Positions 41,750-51,603 of a DNA stretch of 64,000 nucleotides are shown one piece after another; the first letter of the stretch is position 1; every line of letters starts with the position of its first letter. A program made the position numbers and the translations under genes. The notes under the pieces are model-generated. The model did not search any database. It was given only the letters and a program-made list of their open reading frames with translations, and was not told the DNA's origin. The stretch is from an uncultured Sanguibacteroides sp. GTDB taxonomy: Bacteria > Bacteroidota > Bacteroidia > Bacteroidales > Marinifilaceae. The stretch lies in NCBI RefSeq assembly GCF_900543425.1, contig NZ_UQRQ01000009.1, positions 82,666-146,665 of the forward strand. Direction: 5' to 3'.

Positions 41750-42400
41750 CTATTTACAATACCGGCTCAAATACTGTCCGACACTCGTCACCCCGAGGGT
41801 TTTGGCTTTTTTCCAATCACGGCAAGCTTCTGTCTTTTTCCCGGTTTTAAAATAAGCAATCCCCCGATTGGCATATAATGCTCCGCTTTTATCGTTCAAT
41901 GACAAAGAGTAAGTATAATCCTGAATGGCTTTCTGAAATTCATTTCGCTTTAAATAACAATTTCCGCGATTCAAATAATAAGCATACGTCAGATCAAACT
42001 CTTCGCCATTTATTTTAGCGTATTTGATAGCTAAAGTATACTCTTTTATCGCCTCAACGAAATTATTCTCGTTTTGATAGACATTCCCCAAATAATAACA
42101 AATTTCATCATCTTCAATAAAAATAGTTTTTGCTTTTTTCAGGTACTCCTTTAATACTGAGATTTGATTGGTTTGAGGGCAAGCCTGGTTCAATGAAATG
42201 TAAATATCTCTCAATTTCGGGTTCAATCTGGCTGCTGCCAATAATTTGGGAACAGCTTCTTTATATTTACCATCCTTAATATCCGCATTCGCCTCATTCA
42301 ATAATTCGATAGGTTTGTTTACTTCACGCACATCAACCTGACCGAAAGATCCTTTAGTTGCAACCCAAAAGAACAATAAAATTAAGCCGACTATTTTCAT
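41750..42400 (-). CDS. TPR-repeat secreted protein
   Basis: 216 residues. A signal peptide (MKIVGLILLFFWVATKGSFG) is followed by about five tetratricopeptide repeats with the usual W/L-x-x-G-x-Y and A-x-x-x-Y/F-x-x-A-I/L pattern (for example VEAIKEYTLAIKYAK and FQKAIQDYTYSLSLN). It probably forms a periplasmic or surface scaffold for protein contacts. No enzymatic domain, and no operon partner. Confidence 0.85.
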   Translation of the reverse strand: MKIVGLILLFFWVATKGSFGQVDVREVNKPIELLNEANADIKDGKYKEAVPKLLAAARLNPKLRDIYISLNQACPQTNQISVLKEYLKKAKTIFIEDDEICYYLGNVYQNENNFVEAIKEYTLAIKYAKINGEEFDLTYAYYLNRGNCYLKRNEFQKAIQDYTYSLSLNDKSGALYANRGIAYFKTGKKTEACRDWKKAKTLGVTSVGQYLSRYCK

Positions 42401-42527
42401 ATTTCAGTAATTGATATAGTTTATAATTGACATTTCGATGTCAAAAATAAAAAAAACAATTGTTAATAAAAACTCTTGTGCTCAAAAAATATAGAAAATA
42501 TATAAAATTAACCCGTTCTGTTTTCTC

Positions 42528-42557
42528 AAAAAAAAGAGGATGACTTGAGTCATCCTC
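42528..42557 (-). terminator. Terminator after the porin gene
   Basis: A 10-bp perfect stem, GAGGATGACT/AGTCATCCTC, with a two-base loop, followed on the minus strand by TTTTTTTT. It closes the glpT-glpQ-porin unit. Confidence 0.85.
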
Positions 42558-42580
42558 CTTTCTTACAAACCTACCTATCA

Positions 42581-43936
42581 TTAGAAAGAAACCATTAACC
42601 GCAATTGCAGCTGGTGGAAATTTTTATCATTGGGAAAATAAACATTATCCAAATTAGCATATTGGTACTCTCCCATCACTTTAACATATTGATTGAATGA
42701 GTAATTCAACCCCAAAGTAACGGCATGCATTCTACCTCCACCGATACTGGTTGAAACCACCGGATAATCTTTTATCTCTCCATTCGGATAGAACTTATGA
42801 TTACCGATCAAGAATACATCGCCTTTATTGATATCATTCAAATTCGTGTAGCTATAACGAGCAACCACTTCAAGTCCGCCTTTATCGTTCATTCCTCCCA
42901 ACAAAGCGTATTCGTCATCGTAGGTATAAGCCTTACCGCACAACAAATAACCTAACTCAACATAAGCAGCATCAAACTTGGAAGCACGAATCGGGTTTCC
43001 ATTCTGCCAAGATTCCAGCGTTTGCCAGCTTTGCTGACCACCCAATTGATTTTCGAATAACGTCAAATCATCCCGGTCTTTCCAGATTTTTTTGAAAATA
43101 TATTCTCCGCGGAAGAAGAAACGATCTGTTCTGAACAATAATTCAGGATTTACATTCAACGTGTTCTTTGCCCAAGCAACATCAGCATTCAGGAAACGGG
43201 TGGTAGCATCCACATAGGTCTGCATATTAGCCTCGATTTCCAGGTTAGTCTTAAACACGTTATCATTAATGACTTCACCGCTGTTGATCCTTCCGTAGCG
43301 CATACCGATACCGAATTGCAAGGTCATATCGCTATTATTGATCGGTTTGTATAACCAACGGCCACTCAAACTGAATCCTTGGAATCCGGCAATCTGATCG
43401 TTGTATTTGTTTTCAGCAAAAAAACCTTGATCGGCAAAAAAGCTTTTATCAAAATACTTGTAAGTAACCCCCAAGGCACGTCCTGGAGACAACGCATTTA
43501 CTCCGGCAGGACGAGAAATAAAGTGATAATTATACAAACTGGTATTCAAACTCATCGTGGAAGGTTCATTATAATAACCGGCTTTCACGCTGTGAATACC
43601 ATTCACAGACTCTTTAAAGTTATACCTCACAAAAATATTTTTCTGTTTAAAAGTTCCCTTGGAGAAATCGAAATCAGCATAGAAATAGAGATTTTTCCAC
43701 GTCAAAGAGGTACGAATACGGGCATCGGTAATTGCAGCTCCCGATTTCATAGGAGTAAATTCCGTATGGTAATAAGCGAAATCAGCAAAAAGACGACCTC
43801 CAGCCGTAAGTTTAAGCCCATTTTCCTTATTAATATATTTCAACAAAGGCTCTACATCCTGATCCTGAGCTTTTATCACGTTAGAAGACAGCATGGCAGC
43901 TACTAACACAAGAGGGAATAATATATATTTCTTCAT
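42581..43936 (-). CDS. Phosphate-selective porin O/P-type outer-membrane protein
   Basis: 451 residues from ATG 43936 (MKKYILFPLVLVAAMLSSNVIKA), with a signal peptide cut near AQDQ. The rest is an antiparallel barrel of the OprO/OprP family: GGRLFADFAYYHTEF, AGYYNEPSTMSLNTSLYNYHFISRPAGVNALSPGRALGV, GFSLSGRWLYKP, ending with an aromatic C-terminal residue (QLQLRLMVSF). Following glpQ and glpT, it probably lets glycerophosphodiesters or phosphate esters through the outer membrane. Confidence 0.87.
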   Translation of the reverse strand: MKKYILFPLVLVAAMLSSNVIKAQDQDVEPLLKYINKENGLKLTAGGRLFADFAYYHTEFTPMKSGAAITDARIRTSLTWKNLYFYADFDFSKGTFKQKNIFVRYNFKESVNGIHSVKAGYYNEPSTMSLNTSLYNYHFISRPAGVNALSPGRALGVTYKYFDKSFFADQGFFAENKYNDQIAGFQGFSLSGRWLYKPINNSDMTLQFGIGMRYGRINSGEVINDNVFKTNLEIEANMQTYVDATTRFLNADVAWAKNTLNVNPELLFRTDRFFFRGEYIFKKIWKDRDDLTLFENQLGGQQSWQTLESWQNGNPIRASKFDAAYVELGYLLCGKAYTYDDEYALLGGMNDKGGLEVVARYSYTNLNDINKGDVFLIGNHKFYPNGEIKDYPVVSTSIGGGRMHAVTLGLNYSFNQYVKVMGEYQYANLDNVYFPNDKNFHQLQLRLMVSF

Positions 43937-43958
43937 TTGTATATGCAATTAAATGTGA

Positions 43959-45449
43959 TTATTTTTCGTAACCCAACTCTTCCAGTAATTGACGTGCATC
44001 CGGTACAGTTTGAGGAGCATCTTTACTTCTCCAATTAAAATTAATCATGTATTGAAGAGACATATCCGAGTGGTTGGTGAACAATGCATCCAGATAAGGA
44101 GCTTTAAACATGGCTCCACCCTCTACACCGTAATTATACTGGCCAAAATATTTAGCCATCTGGTCGTAAGTATCAAAAGTATACGGATGGTTTTTCATTT
44201 TTGCCCGGTGAATCAAATGATTCTGCCAAGGTTTGTTCAATTCCGGATAATCATTGGGAGCTCCGCCGATACACGGTCCGATGAAATGAGCCTTATATTG
44301 TACACCCAAATTAATGAACGAAGCGTATCCAGTAGGATCGTCATAAGTCAAATCCGTAGCGCCACTTCCCAACCACAACAAGAAACACATCGGAACTTTT
44401 CCTTCAAATACTTTACTTACCTGTACCAAACTTTGCAAAGAGAAAGTTTGAAGAACCACCTTACCGTTTGTATTACCTACATTCACTTTATGATCCTTGT
44501 AAAAAGGCTCGTTTTCGTTTGCAGGCTCGGTAATAATATTCATATGCAATTCCGATAACTCGTCATATACCATTTGTTCAAATCCAGCCGGATTCAACCA
44601 CGGCTCCTTAAATTCGATATAGATACCCGGAATATTTCCGCTAAGTGCACTTCCGTCAGCTTTTGTATCTATCACATACTCAAAATCATATTTAACAATC
44701 TTATCGACCGTAACAAAGTTAATGGGATTGGTAATAGTCTTGTTCGTGGCCGTCATTCCGGTTACGACACGTTCTCCTTCCGGATTCTTCCAAAGTCCAA
44801 AAGGATCCGTCTCTCCTGCTTTATATCTTTTCAAGCGATATCCTTTTGAATACATCACCAAATCTTCCAAAGTAGAAATATACTGATGCTGTTCCACGAA
44901 TCCGGCACGAGCTTGCTCCAAACTGCTCTCGTTAAACCATCTTCCGGCATCCAAATGCATCAACTCGTAATAGGTATAAGAAGAAGGATAATTGGGAACA
45001 AAATTTTTCGTGTCCACAAGCAGTAAACTATCGATTTGCTCGGCAGTATATCCCAATTTCTCGTAGTACTCCTTCCTTAGTGCCGTGGGAAGTGTTTCTC
45101 CGAAAACATCCGCGATATTAGTGGTACGCTTTAAATCCGTATCGTGCAAAGCCAATACCACACCATCTTTCGATACCTGCATGTCGCATTCCAAATAATC
45201 GGCTCCAATCTCCCTCGCCCAACGATAAGCAGCTTCCGTCTCTTCCGGTGTCCAAAACGTAGAACCTCTGTGAGCCATCACGGCATATTCCGGAACGTAA
45301 TCCCGAACTTTTTGCATCTCTTCAGACAAAGTCGCCACGTGTACGCGGTCGACATCAACTGTCACATCATTAAATTTTTGATCTTCACACGACATCACGG
45401 AGGCTACTAACCCGCATGCCCATGCGACATGAAATAGTCTTTTAATCAT
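43959..45449 (-). CDS. glpQ: Glycerophosphodiester phosphodiesterase, lipoprotein
   Basis: 496 residues. A lipoprotein signal ends VMSC (Cys at about 21). The GDPD barrel has its catalytic histidines in MAHRGSTFWTPEET and LHDTDLKRTTN, with the metal-binding pair in LECDMQVSKDG. It is longer than many GlpQ proteins because of inserts around 150-260. It splits glycerophosphodiesters to glycerol-3-phosphate and an alcohol at the cell surface. The neighbours are the transporter GlpT and a porin, so uptake and cleavage are coupled. Confidence 0.92.
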   Translation of the reverse strand: MIKRLFHVAWACGLVASVMSCEDQKFNDVTVDVDRVHVATLSEEMQKVRDYVPEYAVMAHRGSTFWTPEETEAAYRWAREIGADYLECDMQVSKDGVVLALHDTDLKRTTNIADVFGETLPTALRKEYYEKLGYTAEQIDSLLLVDTKNFVPNYPSSYTYYELMHLDAGRWFNESSLEQARAGFVEQHQYISTLEDLVMYSKGYRLKRYKAGETDPFGLWKNPEGERVVTGMTATNKTITNPINFVTVDKIVKYDFEYVIDTKADGSALSGNIPGIYIEFKEPWLNPAGFEQMVYDELSELHMNIITEPANENEPFYKDHKVNVGNTNGKVVLQTFSLQSLVQVSKVFEGKVPMCFLLWLGSGATDLTYDDPTGYASFINLGVQYKAHFIGPCIGGAPNDYPELNKPWQNHLIHRAKMKNHPYTFDTYDQMAKYFGQYNYGVEGGAMFKAPYLDALFTNHSDMSLQYMINFNWRSKDAPQTVPDARQLLEELGYEK

Positions 45450-45469
45450 AATTTCGATTTTTAGGAATG

Positions 45470-46810
45470 TTAATGATTATTTTTAACAAGATATTGTTCC
45501 TCTTTATATGTAAATCCGATAAACAGGAATGCTAATGCACAAGCCAAGAGTAAGACAATGAAGTTCCAATTCCAACCGAAATGTTGAACGACATATCCTA
45601 AACCGATATTAGCCAATAAGGCCGTTCCGAAGAAGTAACCGAAAAATCCGGTTAACCCGGCCGATGTTCCGGCAGCCTTTTTAGGTGCCAGATCCAACGC
45701 GTGCACCCCAATAAGCATGACAGGACCATAGATCAAGAATCCTATGGCAATCAAACAAATACTGATAGCCATCGGAGTTCTGGCAAATTGCCAATAAACA
45801 AAGATGAACACAGCCACCAATGCCATATAAATCATAGTGGTCAAAGCACGACGTCCTTTAAACACCCGGTCACTCAACCAACCGCAAACAATCGTACCGG
45901 GAATAGCTGCAAACTCATAAGCAAAATAAGCCCACCCGATACTCTCTATATTAAAATCCCGGGCCTCTTTCAAATAGGTCGGAGCCCAATCCAAGACACC
46001 ATAACGTACCAAATAAATAAAAGCATTAGCAATGGCGATAAACCACAACGTTTTGTTATTCAATACATATTTGAAAAAGATCTCCTTCGTTGTCAACTCC
46101 TCCTCCGATTTGGCACTGTAATTCTTCGGATAGTCGTTCCGATACTCTTCTATAGGAGGTAAACCGCAGGACTGCGGAGTATCCCGGATCAACAGGAAGC
46201 TGATCACGACAACAAAAAGAGCAACGACCGCCGGAAACCAAAAAGTACCGGCTTGCCAAGAACCGAACCAAACCATACCGACAGCAGCCATAGGACCGAT
46301 TGCAGCTCCACCCACGTTATGGGCACAGTTCCAGATAGACATTTTAGTTCCCCGCTCGTTCTGAGAAAACCAATGGGTCATCACTCGTCCGCTGGGAGGC
46401 CATCCCATTCCCTGGAACCATCCGATCAGGAATTGCAATATAAACATCGACACGATGGAAGAAATTCCTAAACCCGTTCCCAAAATAATTGTCACCAAAG
46501 CTGAAAGGAGTAACCCCAACGGCAAAAATTTCCGGGCGCTGCTACGATCGGAAACACCCCCCATTAAAAACTTGGAAAGACCATACGCGATAGCATTGGC
46601 CGAAATGGCAACGCCCAAAAGTCCTTTGTCGAATCCCATCTCCACAAGATATGGCATTGCAAGTGCAAAATTCTTTCTAACAAGATAATAACCAGCGTAT
46701 CCGATAAAGATACCAATGAAAACCTGCCAACGTAATCGATTGTACGTCGGAGCTATTTCTTCCTTTGGAAGCAAGGGCTTATGAGGCTCCGGTTTCAAAA
46801 AACTCCACAT
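45470..46810 (-). CDS. glpT: Glycerol-3-phosphate transporter
   Basis: 446 residues, 12 membrane helices, organophosphate:phosphate antiporter family of the MFS. Family motifs are visible: RWQVFIGIFIGYAGYYLVRKNFALAMPYL in the first helix, GWFQGMGWPPSGRVMTHWFSQNERGTKMSIWN, and HNVGGAAIGP with the conserved substrate-site His/Arg surroundings. It brings in glycerol-3-phosphate made by GlpQ. It starts the glpT-glpQ-porin unit and has a probable GlpR-type operator upstream (47211-47245). Confidence 0.93.
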   Translation of the reverse strand: MWSFLKPEPHKPLLPKEEIAPTYNRLRWQVFIGIFIGYAGYYLVRKNFALAMPYLVEMGFDKGLLGVAISANAIAYGLSKFLMGGVSDRSSARKFLPLGLLLSALVTIILGTGLGISSIVSMFILQFLIGWFQGMGWPPSGRVMTHWFSQNERGTKMSIWNCAHNVGGAAIGPMAAVGMVWFGSWQAGTFWFPAVVALFVVVISFLLIRDTPQSCGLPPIEEYRNDYPKNYSAKSEEELTTKEIFFKYVLNNKTLWFIAIANAFIYLVRYGVLDWAPTYLKEARDFNIESIGWAYFAYEFAAIPGTIVCGWLSDRVFKGRRALTTMIYMALVAVFIFVYWQFARTPMAISICLIAIGFLIYGPVMLIGVHALDLAPKKAAGTSAGLTGFFGYFFGTALLANIGLGYVVQHFGWNWNFIVLLLACALAFLFIGFTYKEEQYLVKNNH

Positions 46811-46821
46811 GTGATTAGATT

Positions 46822-47154
46822 TTAATTATTTACAATTAATTTATTTCTACCTGTCATTCTACTCCGTCCCAGAGAGTAAAAATTCATCTGTTTCTTCCAA
46901 TCTTCGAACGAATCATCTGATATCGTATGATTTATTGTATACCGATCCCCGTTTATTTCCGAAACCGGTAGAAAAAATTGTCCTGCAAACACAGTTCCTA
47001 ATTCAACGTAAAACGAAAATCCATCCCTCCTGCTTTCTCGGTTCATAACTCTCGTGTTTATATTTACAATAACAGATAAATTCAATTTCAGAATGAACTC
47101 ATACGAAATCGTTTGCTTGCAAATTCGAAACAATTTAATTTCAATTCGCACCAA
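46822..47154 (-). CDS. Hypothetical protein upstream of glpT, doubtful
   Basis: 110 residues, no family recognised. The first 36 residues read like translated noncoding DNA. From the internal Met at 37 (MNRESRRDGFSFYVELGTVF) the sequence looks more protein-like (ISDDSFEDWKKQMNFYSLGRSRM). So a shorter gene of 74 residues is possible. It ends 11 bp before glpT and has no signal peptide. It could equally be chance coding in the glpT leader. Confidence 0.35.
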   Translation of the reverse strand: MVRIEIKLFRICKQTISYEFILKLNLSVIVNINTRVMNRESRRDGFSFYVELGTVFAGQFFLPVSEINGDRYTINHTISDDSFEDWKKQMNFYSLGRSRMTGRNKLIVNN

Positions 47155-47210
47155 AAATAGAGAATAACATTTTTAAATCAAAATAAAATTCAACAAAATT
47201 TAGATTAAAA

Positions 47211-47245
47211 TTTCGTTTTAACATTTTATATTTACGAAATAAAAC
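47211..47245. promoter_or_regulatory. Candidate GlpR operator upstream of the glpT unit
   Basis: TTTCGTTTTA (47211-47220) and ACGAAATAAAAC (47234-47245) form an imperfect inverted repeat. ACGAAATAA here is identical to sequence before glpA (51431) and in the glpD-glpR intergenic region (53236). It lies between glpC's end and the glpT unit. The distance to the glpT ATG is about 400 bp, so either the transcript has a long leader or the small gene between is real. Confidence 0.5.
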
Positions 47246-47275
47246 ATTTCCTCTTTCAAAAATACGACAAGCGTG

Positions 47276-48502
47276 CTATTCCAGAACGCTTGCCAATATT
47301 GATATTGGATGCTCACAACGTTTCGTTGTAGACATTTCAATCTGCCATTTACATGTTTCACAATCGGTAACAACGTAATCGATATCGCAAGACTCTATTT
47401 GCCTAAATAACGAATTACCAATATCTTGTGATGTTTTATAATTTTCTTTTTTGAAACCATAAGTTCCTGCAATACCGCAACACTGTGAATCCAATACGAT
47501 TAACTCTATATTGGGGATCAATTTCAATAGTTCGATCGAATAATAAGACCAACCTAACTTTTCCATATGACAAGGCGTATGATAAGCAACCCTTAATTTC
47601 TCTCCTTTTTTAAAATTCAACTTAACTTCCCGTTGACTTAACAATCGATATATATAACGCGTTGCCAATTCCACTTGATCCCGAACATCCGAATTCTCGA
47701 TATCCAGCAAATGCGGATATTCATCACGAATAGTAAATGTACAGGTTGAAGAAGTAGCAATTACCGGCATTTTTTTCTCTATCACAGACTCACGTATGGA
47801 CTTGATATTTGTTTTCGCCTGCTTTTGGGCTTGTTTAATAAAACCATTGGAGATCAAAGCAACACCACAACATTTTTCTTTTTTCAATAATTGTACGCCA
47901 ATTCCAAAAGCATTCATGACCTTAATCAAATCCTTTCCCAACTGCGGATTATTATAATTCACGTAACAACCGTGAAAATAACTTACTTGTTCCGGATAAG
48001 CTGCTTGTTTTTCCGCTTGCTTCTTATACCAACTTTCAAAAGTACCAAAAGCGTACTTGGGGAATGAACGCCTATGATCGATTTTCATGACACCGTCCAA
48101 AACCGCTTTTACAGGTTTCATTCCCAATGTCACATTCACAATCGGAGCCAGAGGAGTCGACAAACTACCGATTAAATCCGTATTAGCTAATATAAAGTCA
48201 CGAAGTTTCGGTTTTTTCTCGCTATATTTGATACGGGCTGCTTGAATAATATCCCCTATTTTCACATTAGAAGGGCAAGCCACCTCACATCTTTTGCAAT
48301 TGATGCAATATTTCAGTGCTTCATCATAAAAATTAAACTTTTTCAAACGCAATCGTTCCTCGTCGGGACCGGCCTGCTTCGGGCCGGGAAAATCCGGATT
48401 TACCGCTGCGACAGGACAATATACCGTACAAATCGTGCATTTGATACATTGTTCAAAATTATTATCACTTACATTATGTTGTTGAAGATTCATGACATCC
48501 AT
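47276..48502 (-). CDS. glpC: Anaerobic glycerol-3-phosphate dehydrogenase subunit C
   Basis: 408 residues. Two 4Fe-4S motifs stand near the N-terminus (CIKCTICTVYCP and CINCKRCEVACP), then two CCG domains (CCGVALISNG and CCGIAGTYGFKK). GlpC takes electrons from the GlpAB heterodimer to the membrane quinone pool. No transmembrane helix is obvious, so it would associate with the membrane by other means. It starts directly after glpB (1-bp gap). Confidence 0.95.
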   Translation of the reverse strand: MDVMNLQQHNVSDNNFEQCIKCTICTVYCPVAAVNPDFPGPKQAGPDEERLRLKKFNFYDEALKYCINCKRCEVACPSNVKIGDIIQAARIKYSEKKPKLRDFILANTDLIGSLSTPLAPIVNVTLGMKPVKAVLDGVMKIDHRRSFPKYAFGTFESWYKKQAEKQAAYPEQVSYFHGCYVNYNNPQLGKDLIKVMNAFGIGVQLLKKEKCCGVALISNGFIKQAQKQAKTNIKSIRESVIEKKMPVIATSSTCTFTIRDEYPHLLDIENSDVRDQVELATRYIYRLLSQREVKLNFKKGEKLRVAYHTPCHMEKLGWSYYSIELLKLIPNIELIVLDSQCCGIAGTYGFKKENYKTSQDIGNSLFRQIESCDIDYVVTDCETCKWQIEMSTTKRCEHPISILASVLE

Positions 48503-48503
48503 T

Positions 48504-49760
48504 TTATTTGCTTAAAATTCGCTCTGCTACATACAACGAGCTCAAAATAGAGACTCCGGCACCACACCCTTCCTTCATCGCATTATAACCTTCCAATACC
48601 GCCCCCGCTACATATAGATTATCCAAAGGCTCTCCTCGATACATACCCTGGAGTTCGGTATTCGTTTTTACGCCAAAAGATTGATAAGGTTGCACCTCGA
48701 ATACATTACGACGATACCACTGCTCCCGATCTTGCACATAGGAGACATCCAAATCGAAAATAGGTTCATATATCCGGTCCGGCTCTGCGATCAGCCCCTG
48801 GCTGAAATAACTCCCCGTCGCCAATACTACCTGCTGCCCCGCGAAGGGAATATCTCCATGATTGGAAGAGTAGAGACGAGTGATCCGGTTTCCTTCCCTA
48901 TCCGCCCCCAACACCGTATCTCCCAGCATATAAACTCCCCCCGCCTGGTGAAAACTTCGACACAACTGCTGTTGTGCCCGAATCCCAGGTACGGAAGGCG
49001 GAAGCGTGGATATCAAACGAACAGGCTTTTTTATTTCATTTTGCACGTATTCCAGTACATGATCTCGCCCTAAACCAAGAATTGCCGGTAAAACAACCGC
49101 TTCGCTATCGGCACTCTTTTCCCGAAGTATACGAATCAATTCGTTCAAATTTTCCGAATGGTCAAATACGCGGGCAATATTCACGGAACGCATCTCCGTC
49201 GGATTCTTCCGCAAATTCTCCAGAGCGGGAAAATGAACGAGATGAACACTACACTCCGTCCCCATCTCACGAAATTCATCCACAATGAATTGCGTGTAAA
49301 AATCCAAGAATCCGGTAATATTAAAAATAGCTATTTTTTTCCAGGGCAGCCGATCTCTTTCCGTTGATATCAATTGCTCTTTTAAAGTAAGCCAAGTGGG
49401 TTTCATCGTGCCCATAGGAGTGATCCGGTAATGGTTCTCCCGTTCACTTCCGAAAACCGGCACGCCGGCATCTTCAAGAAATGATTTGGCCTCTACCGTC
49501 AAGGTTGAAAATTTTTCAGCCCCCAATTTTGCATAAGGATGATCCGGAGCTTGCACAATCAACTCCTTTACCGCCTCCAAAGGATGATTCACCCCGGTTC
49601 CATCGGGCAAAGCATTCAGCAAATCAAAAGAACCGGAAGAAAAATGCAGGGCACTTTGGCCCGAAGATATAATAACGCAACGTTGTCCTTTTTTTGACAA
49701 ATAAATACCGCAGATCAATCCGGACAAGCCGCCACCGATAATAATCGTATCAAATTTCAT
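48504..49760 (-). CDS. glpB: Anaerobic glycerol-3-phosphate dehydrogenase subunit B
   Basis: 418 residues, FAD-binding. An N-terminal dinucleotide motif, IIIGGGLSGLICGIYLSKKGQRCVIIS, is followed by FHFSSGSFDLLN and, near the C-terminus, LYVAGAVLEGYNAMKEGCGAGVSI. It is the second flavoprotein of the anaerobic GlpABC enzyme, which oxidises glycerol-3-phosphate to dihydroxyacetone phosphate. It lies between glpA and glpC, in the usual order. Confidence 0.94.
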   Translation of the reverse strand: MKFDTIIIGGGLSGLICGIYLSKKGQRCVIISSGQSALHFSSGSFDLLNALPDGTGVNHPLEAVKELIVQAPDHPYAKLGAEKFSTLTVEAKSFLEDAGVPVFGSERENHYRITPMGTMKPTWLTLKEQLISTERDRLPWKKIAIFNITGFLDFYTQFIVDEFREMGTECSVHLVHFPALENLRKNPTEMRSVNIARVFDHSENLNELIRILREKSADSEAVVLPAILGLGRDHVLEYVQNEIKKPVRLISTLPPSVPGIRAQQQLCRSFHQAGGVYMLGDTVLGADREGNRITRLYSSNHGDIPFAGQQVVLATGSYFSQGLIAEPDRIYEPIFDLDVSYVQDREQWYRRNVFEVQPYQSFGVKTNTELQGMYRGEPLDNLYVAGAVLEGYNAMKEGCGAGVSILSSLYVAERILSK

Positions 49761-49770
49761 ATTACTCTTC

Positions 49771-51390
49771 TTATTTTTGAGACCCTGTTAAACCACATAC
49801 ACTTTCATAAACCCAAGACGTGTACTCACTTTCGCGCAAAGTATCTCCCCAGGCAATCGGCGCCATCCCTTTCCATCTCTCATTCAGGAAAGAAGAGAGA
49901 TCTTCTTTTGCTCTCTTCGTACAAGATTTATGCAGATCACTCATCAGTCCAGCGGCACGACAAGCACAAAGTTCTCCCTGACAAGTACCCATGCCGACAC
50001 GCGTTCTCCGTCTTAAATCGATCAAGTTATTCACATCCAACTCATTCAACGCGTACTTTACCTCACCCACAGAAACCTCCTCACATTCACAGACCAAACT
50101 GTTATCCAAAAAGGTATTCTCGGAAAACTTCCCGGCCATATCACCATGCCGGGAAATCGTAGCATTCCGCTGAGTCAGGGGTATGGAAAGAATCTTTTTA
50201 CTAATTTCTTCTATATTCTCCCGGGAACCGGGCAATTTTTCCGTGGCCGTGGTACAAACAGCCGAAACATTCAATTTTTTACAAACCAAATCACTCGTCC
50301 ATTCAGCCATCAATCGATAGGTCATCAATTTACCTCCCGTAATCGTGATAAATCCTTCCAATCCATCCCGGACGGCATGGTCCAATAACACGATACCCCG
50401 GCTTACACTCCGTCCGCTGGGATCATTATCCGACGCTACCAAGGGACGAACCCCCGCGTAAGCCCGAAGAATTCGGGTCTGGGCCAGGATAGGCGACAAC
50501 TTCTCCCCTTCTCTCAGCAATAAATCGACTTCTCCCGACGTAACACACATATGATCGATCTCTTCGAAAGGCACCTTGCTCGAGGTCGTTCCAATCAGAC
50601 AAATAGTGTCCCCCGGCACAAGAATATCCGCATCCGCCGGTTTCCGGCATCTATTCAAAACGATATTGTTCACCCGGTGCCCGAAAATCAACAAAGCGCC
50701 TTTTGAAGGCAACATATTAATATTAATTCCCGCCAACCGGGCAATATTATGTCCCCAAATTCCTCCCGCGTTAACAACCACCGAAGCATAATACTTCCTC
50801 TCCTCTTTCGTCTTGTGATCCAACACCTTTACCCCGACAATACGGTCCTGTTCCCGTAAAAGTTCCGTCACCTCGTGATATGTCAACACCTTAGCCCCGT
50901 GATTTTTTGCATCCATTATATTGGAAGCAGTCAAACGGAACGGATCTACGGCACCATCCGGAACACGAACAGCTCCGATAATATCCGGATTAGCCGCCGG
51001 TTCCAACCGCAAAGCTTCTTTCGGATCAATAACATCCGCCCGAATTCCGGCTTGGCGACAAGCCTCTACGAACTTGGCCTGATAGGCGATATCATCCTCC
51101 GGCAAACTAAGGAACAGACCATCCGTCTCCTCTACACAATGACTGGCTATTTTGCGCAGAATCATATTTTCCTTAATACACTCTTCCGCCGACTCTTTAT
51201 CCGTCACGGCATAACGAGCCCCACTATGCAATAATCCATGATTCCTACCCGTAGCTCCCGTTGAGATATCGAACCGCTCAACCAACAACACCCGCAATCC
51301 CCTCCGGGAACAATCCCTTGCCGTCCCTGCTCCGGTAGCTCCCCCACCGATAATAATGACATCAAATGGCTTTGTAGTATCCTGTTTCAT
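49771..51390 (-). CDS. glpA: Anaerobic glycerol-3-phosphate dehydrogenase subunit A
   Basis: 539 residues. The FAD motif is IIIGGGATGAGTARDCSRRGLRVLLVERFDISTGATGRNHGLLHSGARYAV. A substrate region follows (ALLIFGHRVNNIVL, TITGGKLMTYRLMAEWTSD), and a C-terminal BFD-like [2Fe-2S] domain has cysteines in SLVCECEEVSVGEV and GMGTCQGELCACR. First gene of the glpABC unit. A tract of GlpR-like repeats (51426-51491) lies upstream. Confidence 0.94.
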   Translation of the reverse strand: MKQDTTKPFDVIIIGGGATGAGTARDCSRRGLRVLLVERFDISTGATGRNHGLLHSGARYAVTDKESAEECIKENMILRKIASHCVEETDGLFLSLPEDDIAYQAKFVEACRQAGIRADVIDPKEALRLEPAANPDIIGAVRVPDGAVDPFRLTASNIMDAKNHGAKVLTYHEVTELLREQDRIVGVKVLDHKTKEERKYYASVVVNAGGIWGHNIARLAGININMLPSKGALLIFGHRVNNIVLNRCRKPADADILVPGDTICLIGTTSSKVPFEEIDHMCVTSGEVDLLLREGEKLSPILAQTRILRAYAGVRPLVASDNDPSGRSVSRGIVLLDHAVRDGLEGFITITGGKLMTYRLMAEWTSDLVCKKLNVSAVCTTATEKLPGSRENIEEISKKILSIPLTQRNATISRHGDMAGKFSENTFLDNSLVCECEEVSVGEVKYALNELDVNNLIDLRRRTRVGMGTCQGELCACRAAGLMSDLHKSCTKRAKEDLSSFLNERWKGMAPIAWGDTLRESEYTSWVYESVCGLTGSQK

Positions 51391-51425
51391 ATACAGAAAT
51401 TTTTAGTTTTGTTACAAAGAAACAA

Positions 51426-51491
51426 ACAAAACGAAATAATTCAAAACAAAAACGCAATTATTTTCACTTAATTCGAAACAAAACGAAACAA
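51426..51491. promoter_or_regulatory. Candidate GlpR operator cluster upstream of glpA
   Basis: Within 66 bp the segment AAACAAAACGAAA occurs twice (about 51426-51438 and 51474-51488). The first overlaps the exact 9-mer ACGAAATAA (51431-51439), and a one-mismatch copy, ACGAAACAA, lies at 51483-51491. It sits 36-101 bp before the glpA ATG, the right place for a repressor. The gap 51391-51603 shows nothing else. Confidence 0.55.
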
Positions 51492-51603
51492 TAAATCAAA
51501 ATAAATGTTTCTAATCACAACAAGATGTCATTCCCAAAGCAGATTTATTTACGGTACAAAGATCTTTTTCTTTTAGGAATATTCGATGTATCCAGCCCCC
51601 TGT

